DNA of 64,000 bases from NCBI GenBank assembly GCA_035470785.1, contig DATIQN010000009.1, forward strand, positions 1 through 64,000. Reading direction: 5' to 3'. The DNA comes from Croceibacterium_B sp035470785 (GTDB lineage: Bacteria; Pseudomonadota; Alphaproteobacteria; Sphingomonadales; Sphingomonadaceae). The notes beneath the pieces were generated by a model. That model did no database searches. It was not told the DNA's origin and was given only the letters and a program-made list of their open reading frames with translations. Shown here piece after piece: positions 61,158 through 64,000 of the stretch. The stretch's first letter is position 1. The number at the start of each line of letters is the position of its first letter. The translations under genes and the position numbers were made by a program.

Positions 61158-61702
61158 AGGCGCCAAGGGGGCTGAGCGAAGACGAGGCCGCCGCCTGGGC
61201 CCGGCTGGCGGCGACGGTGAAGCCGATGCGCGCGATGCCTGCCCGCAAAGCTATCGCGCCCGTGGTCGTCGAGCCCGCGAAAGCGATCGCCAAGGCCCCC
61301 AAAGGCCGCGTGCCGCCGCCACGACCGCAACCGGCTGCGCCGCCTCCGCCGCCGGGACCGGGCCTCGACTCGGCCTGGGAACGCAAGCTCACGCGCGGCA
61401 CGCTCGCGCCCGATTTCACGCTCGACCTGCACGGTCACACGCTGGCCTCGGCACACACTCGGCTCGACCACGGGCTCGCGCAGGCCAAGGCGCTGGGCGC
61501 GAGGGTGGTGCTGGTGATTACCGGCAAGCCGCGCCCTTCCGAGGCGGCCGACCGCGGCGAGCGGCGCGGCGCGATCCGCGCCAAGGTGCTCGACTGGCTC
61601 GCTGCCGGCCGGCACGCGCCGTCGATCTCCGCCATACGAAAAGCGCACCGCCGCCACGGGGGCGACGGTGCGCTTTATCTGGTCCTCAGGAAGGCTCGCT
61701 GA
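61154..61702 (+). CDS. Smr domain protein
   Basis: 182 aa. A Pro/Ala-rich N-terminal half (residues 35-75) precedes the Smr domain: FTLDLHGHTLASAH, VVLVITGKPRPS, and LRKAR at the end. Smr domains occur as DNA endonucleases or ribosome-collision nucleases; this short form has no MutS part. Starts in the mltA stop (ATGA). Converges on katG with 3 nt between. Confidence 0.88.
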   Translation: MKAPRGLSEDEAAAWARLAATVKPMRAMPARKAIAPVVVEPAKAIAKAPKGRVPPPRPQPAAPPPPPGPGLDSAWERKLTRGTLAPDFTLDLHGHTLASAHTRLDHGLAQAKALGARVVLVITGKPRPSEAADRGERRGAIRAKVLDWLAAGRHAPSISAIRKAHRRHGGDGALYLVLRKAR

Positions 61703-61705
61703 GGC

Positions 61706-63922
<2,217 letters not shown>

Positions 63923-64000
63923 GGTGTCTCTCCTGTGTCGTGTTGAGCGGGCGCGACTCATGCCGCGCCAAAATGACAGGACGACACTAGCAAGCGGCGA

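Overview
The window is a 64 kb, GC-rich, densely coded bacterial chromosome segment. The gene content points to an alphaproteobacterium, most likely of the order Sphingomonadales. Evidence: a UPF0262 gene, a CC_3452-type secreted protein, dnaA next to rpsT and mutM, rpmH-rnpA-yidD-yidC-yihA as a block away from dnaA, and many four-base stop/start overlaps. The genus cannot be read from the sequence. No rRNA, tRNA or CRISPR array was seen.

Layout. 1-5.1 kb: 3' part of ftsH, a DUF3667 membrane protein, an orphan ParA-type ATPase, rpoZ and a phospholipase D/cardiolipin synthase-like gene. 5.3-7.8 kb: a complete IS1595-family element. It has 28-bp terminal inverted repeats with two mismatches and an exact 8-bp target duplication (GGAAAGCT). 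Its cargo is a yefM-yoeB toxin-antitoxin pair with its own operator, a membrane protein of unknown function and a coupled 57-codon ORF. 7.9-12.5 kb: a divergent IF-1 paralogue behind a stem-loop that would hide its ribosome binding site, two coupled 50-aa ORFs, a ZnuD-like TonB receptor with a small Cys-motif membrane protein, and an ECF sigma-like/membrane hybrid. 12.7-28.9 kb: ABC-F protein, dnaB, cytidine deaminase, a Rieske oxygenase, asparagine synthetase, M14 peptidase, galE, rpmJ, a HAD hydrolase, an HxlR regulator with a GFA protein. 28.9-34.3 kb: tatA, a wrecked comM (yifB) pseudogene, then rpmH-rnpA-yidD-yidC-yihA for ribosome/RNase P/membrane insertion. 34.3-42.2 kb: two secreted proteins, GST, cupin, dapE, a dicarboxylate symporter, nth, dapB, a sirtuin and moeB. 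42.3-51.6 kb: dnaA, rpsT, a 56-aa membrane protein, mutM, a DMT transporter, ubiE-ubiB and two tandem paralogous membrane proteins. 51.7-64 kb: coaBC-dut, a TonB-C-like secreted protein, a DUF4136 lipoprotein, trpS, murJ, secB, a Tim44-like protein, mltA, an Smr protein and katG.

Most of the window is ordinary housekeeping. The most unusual parts are: the cargo-bearing IS1595 element; the SD-masking hairpin in front of the IF-1 paralogue; intrinsic-terminator-like hairpins immediately upstream of both rpmJ and rpmH; the decay of comM, including insertion of a palindromic repeat; the sigma/membrane hybrid; the long linker inside CoaBC; and the tandem paralogous membrane proteins.
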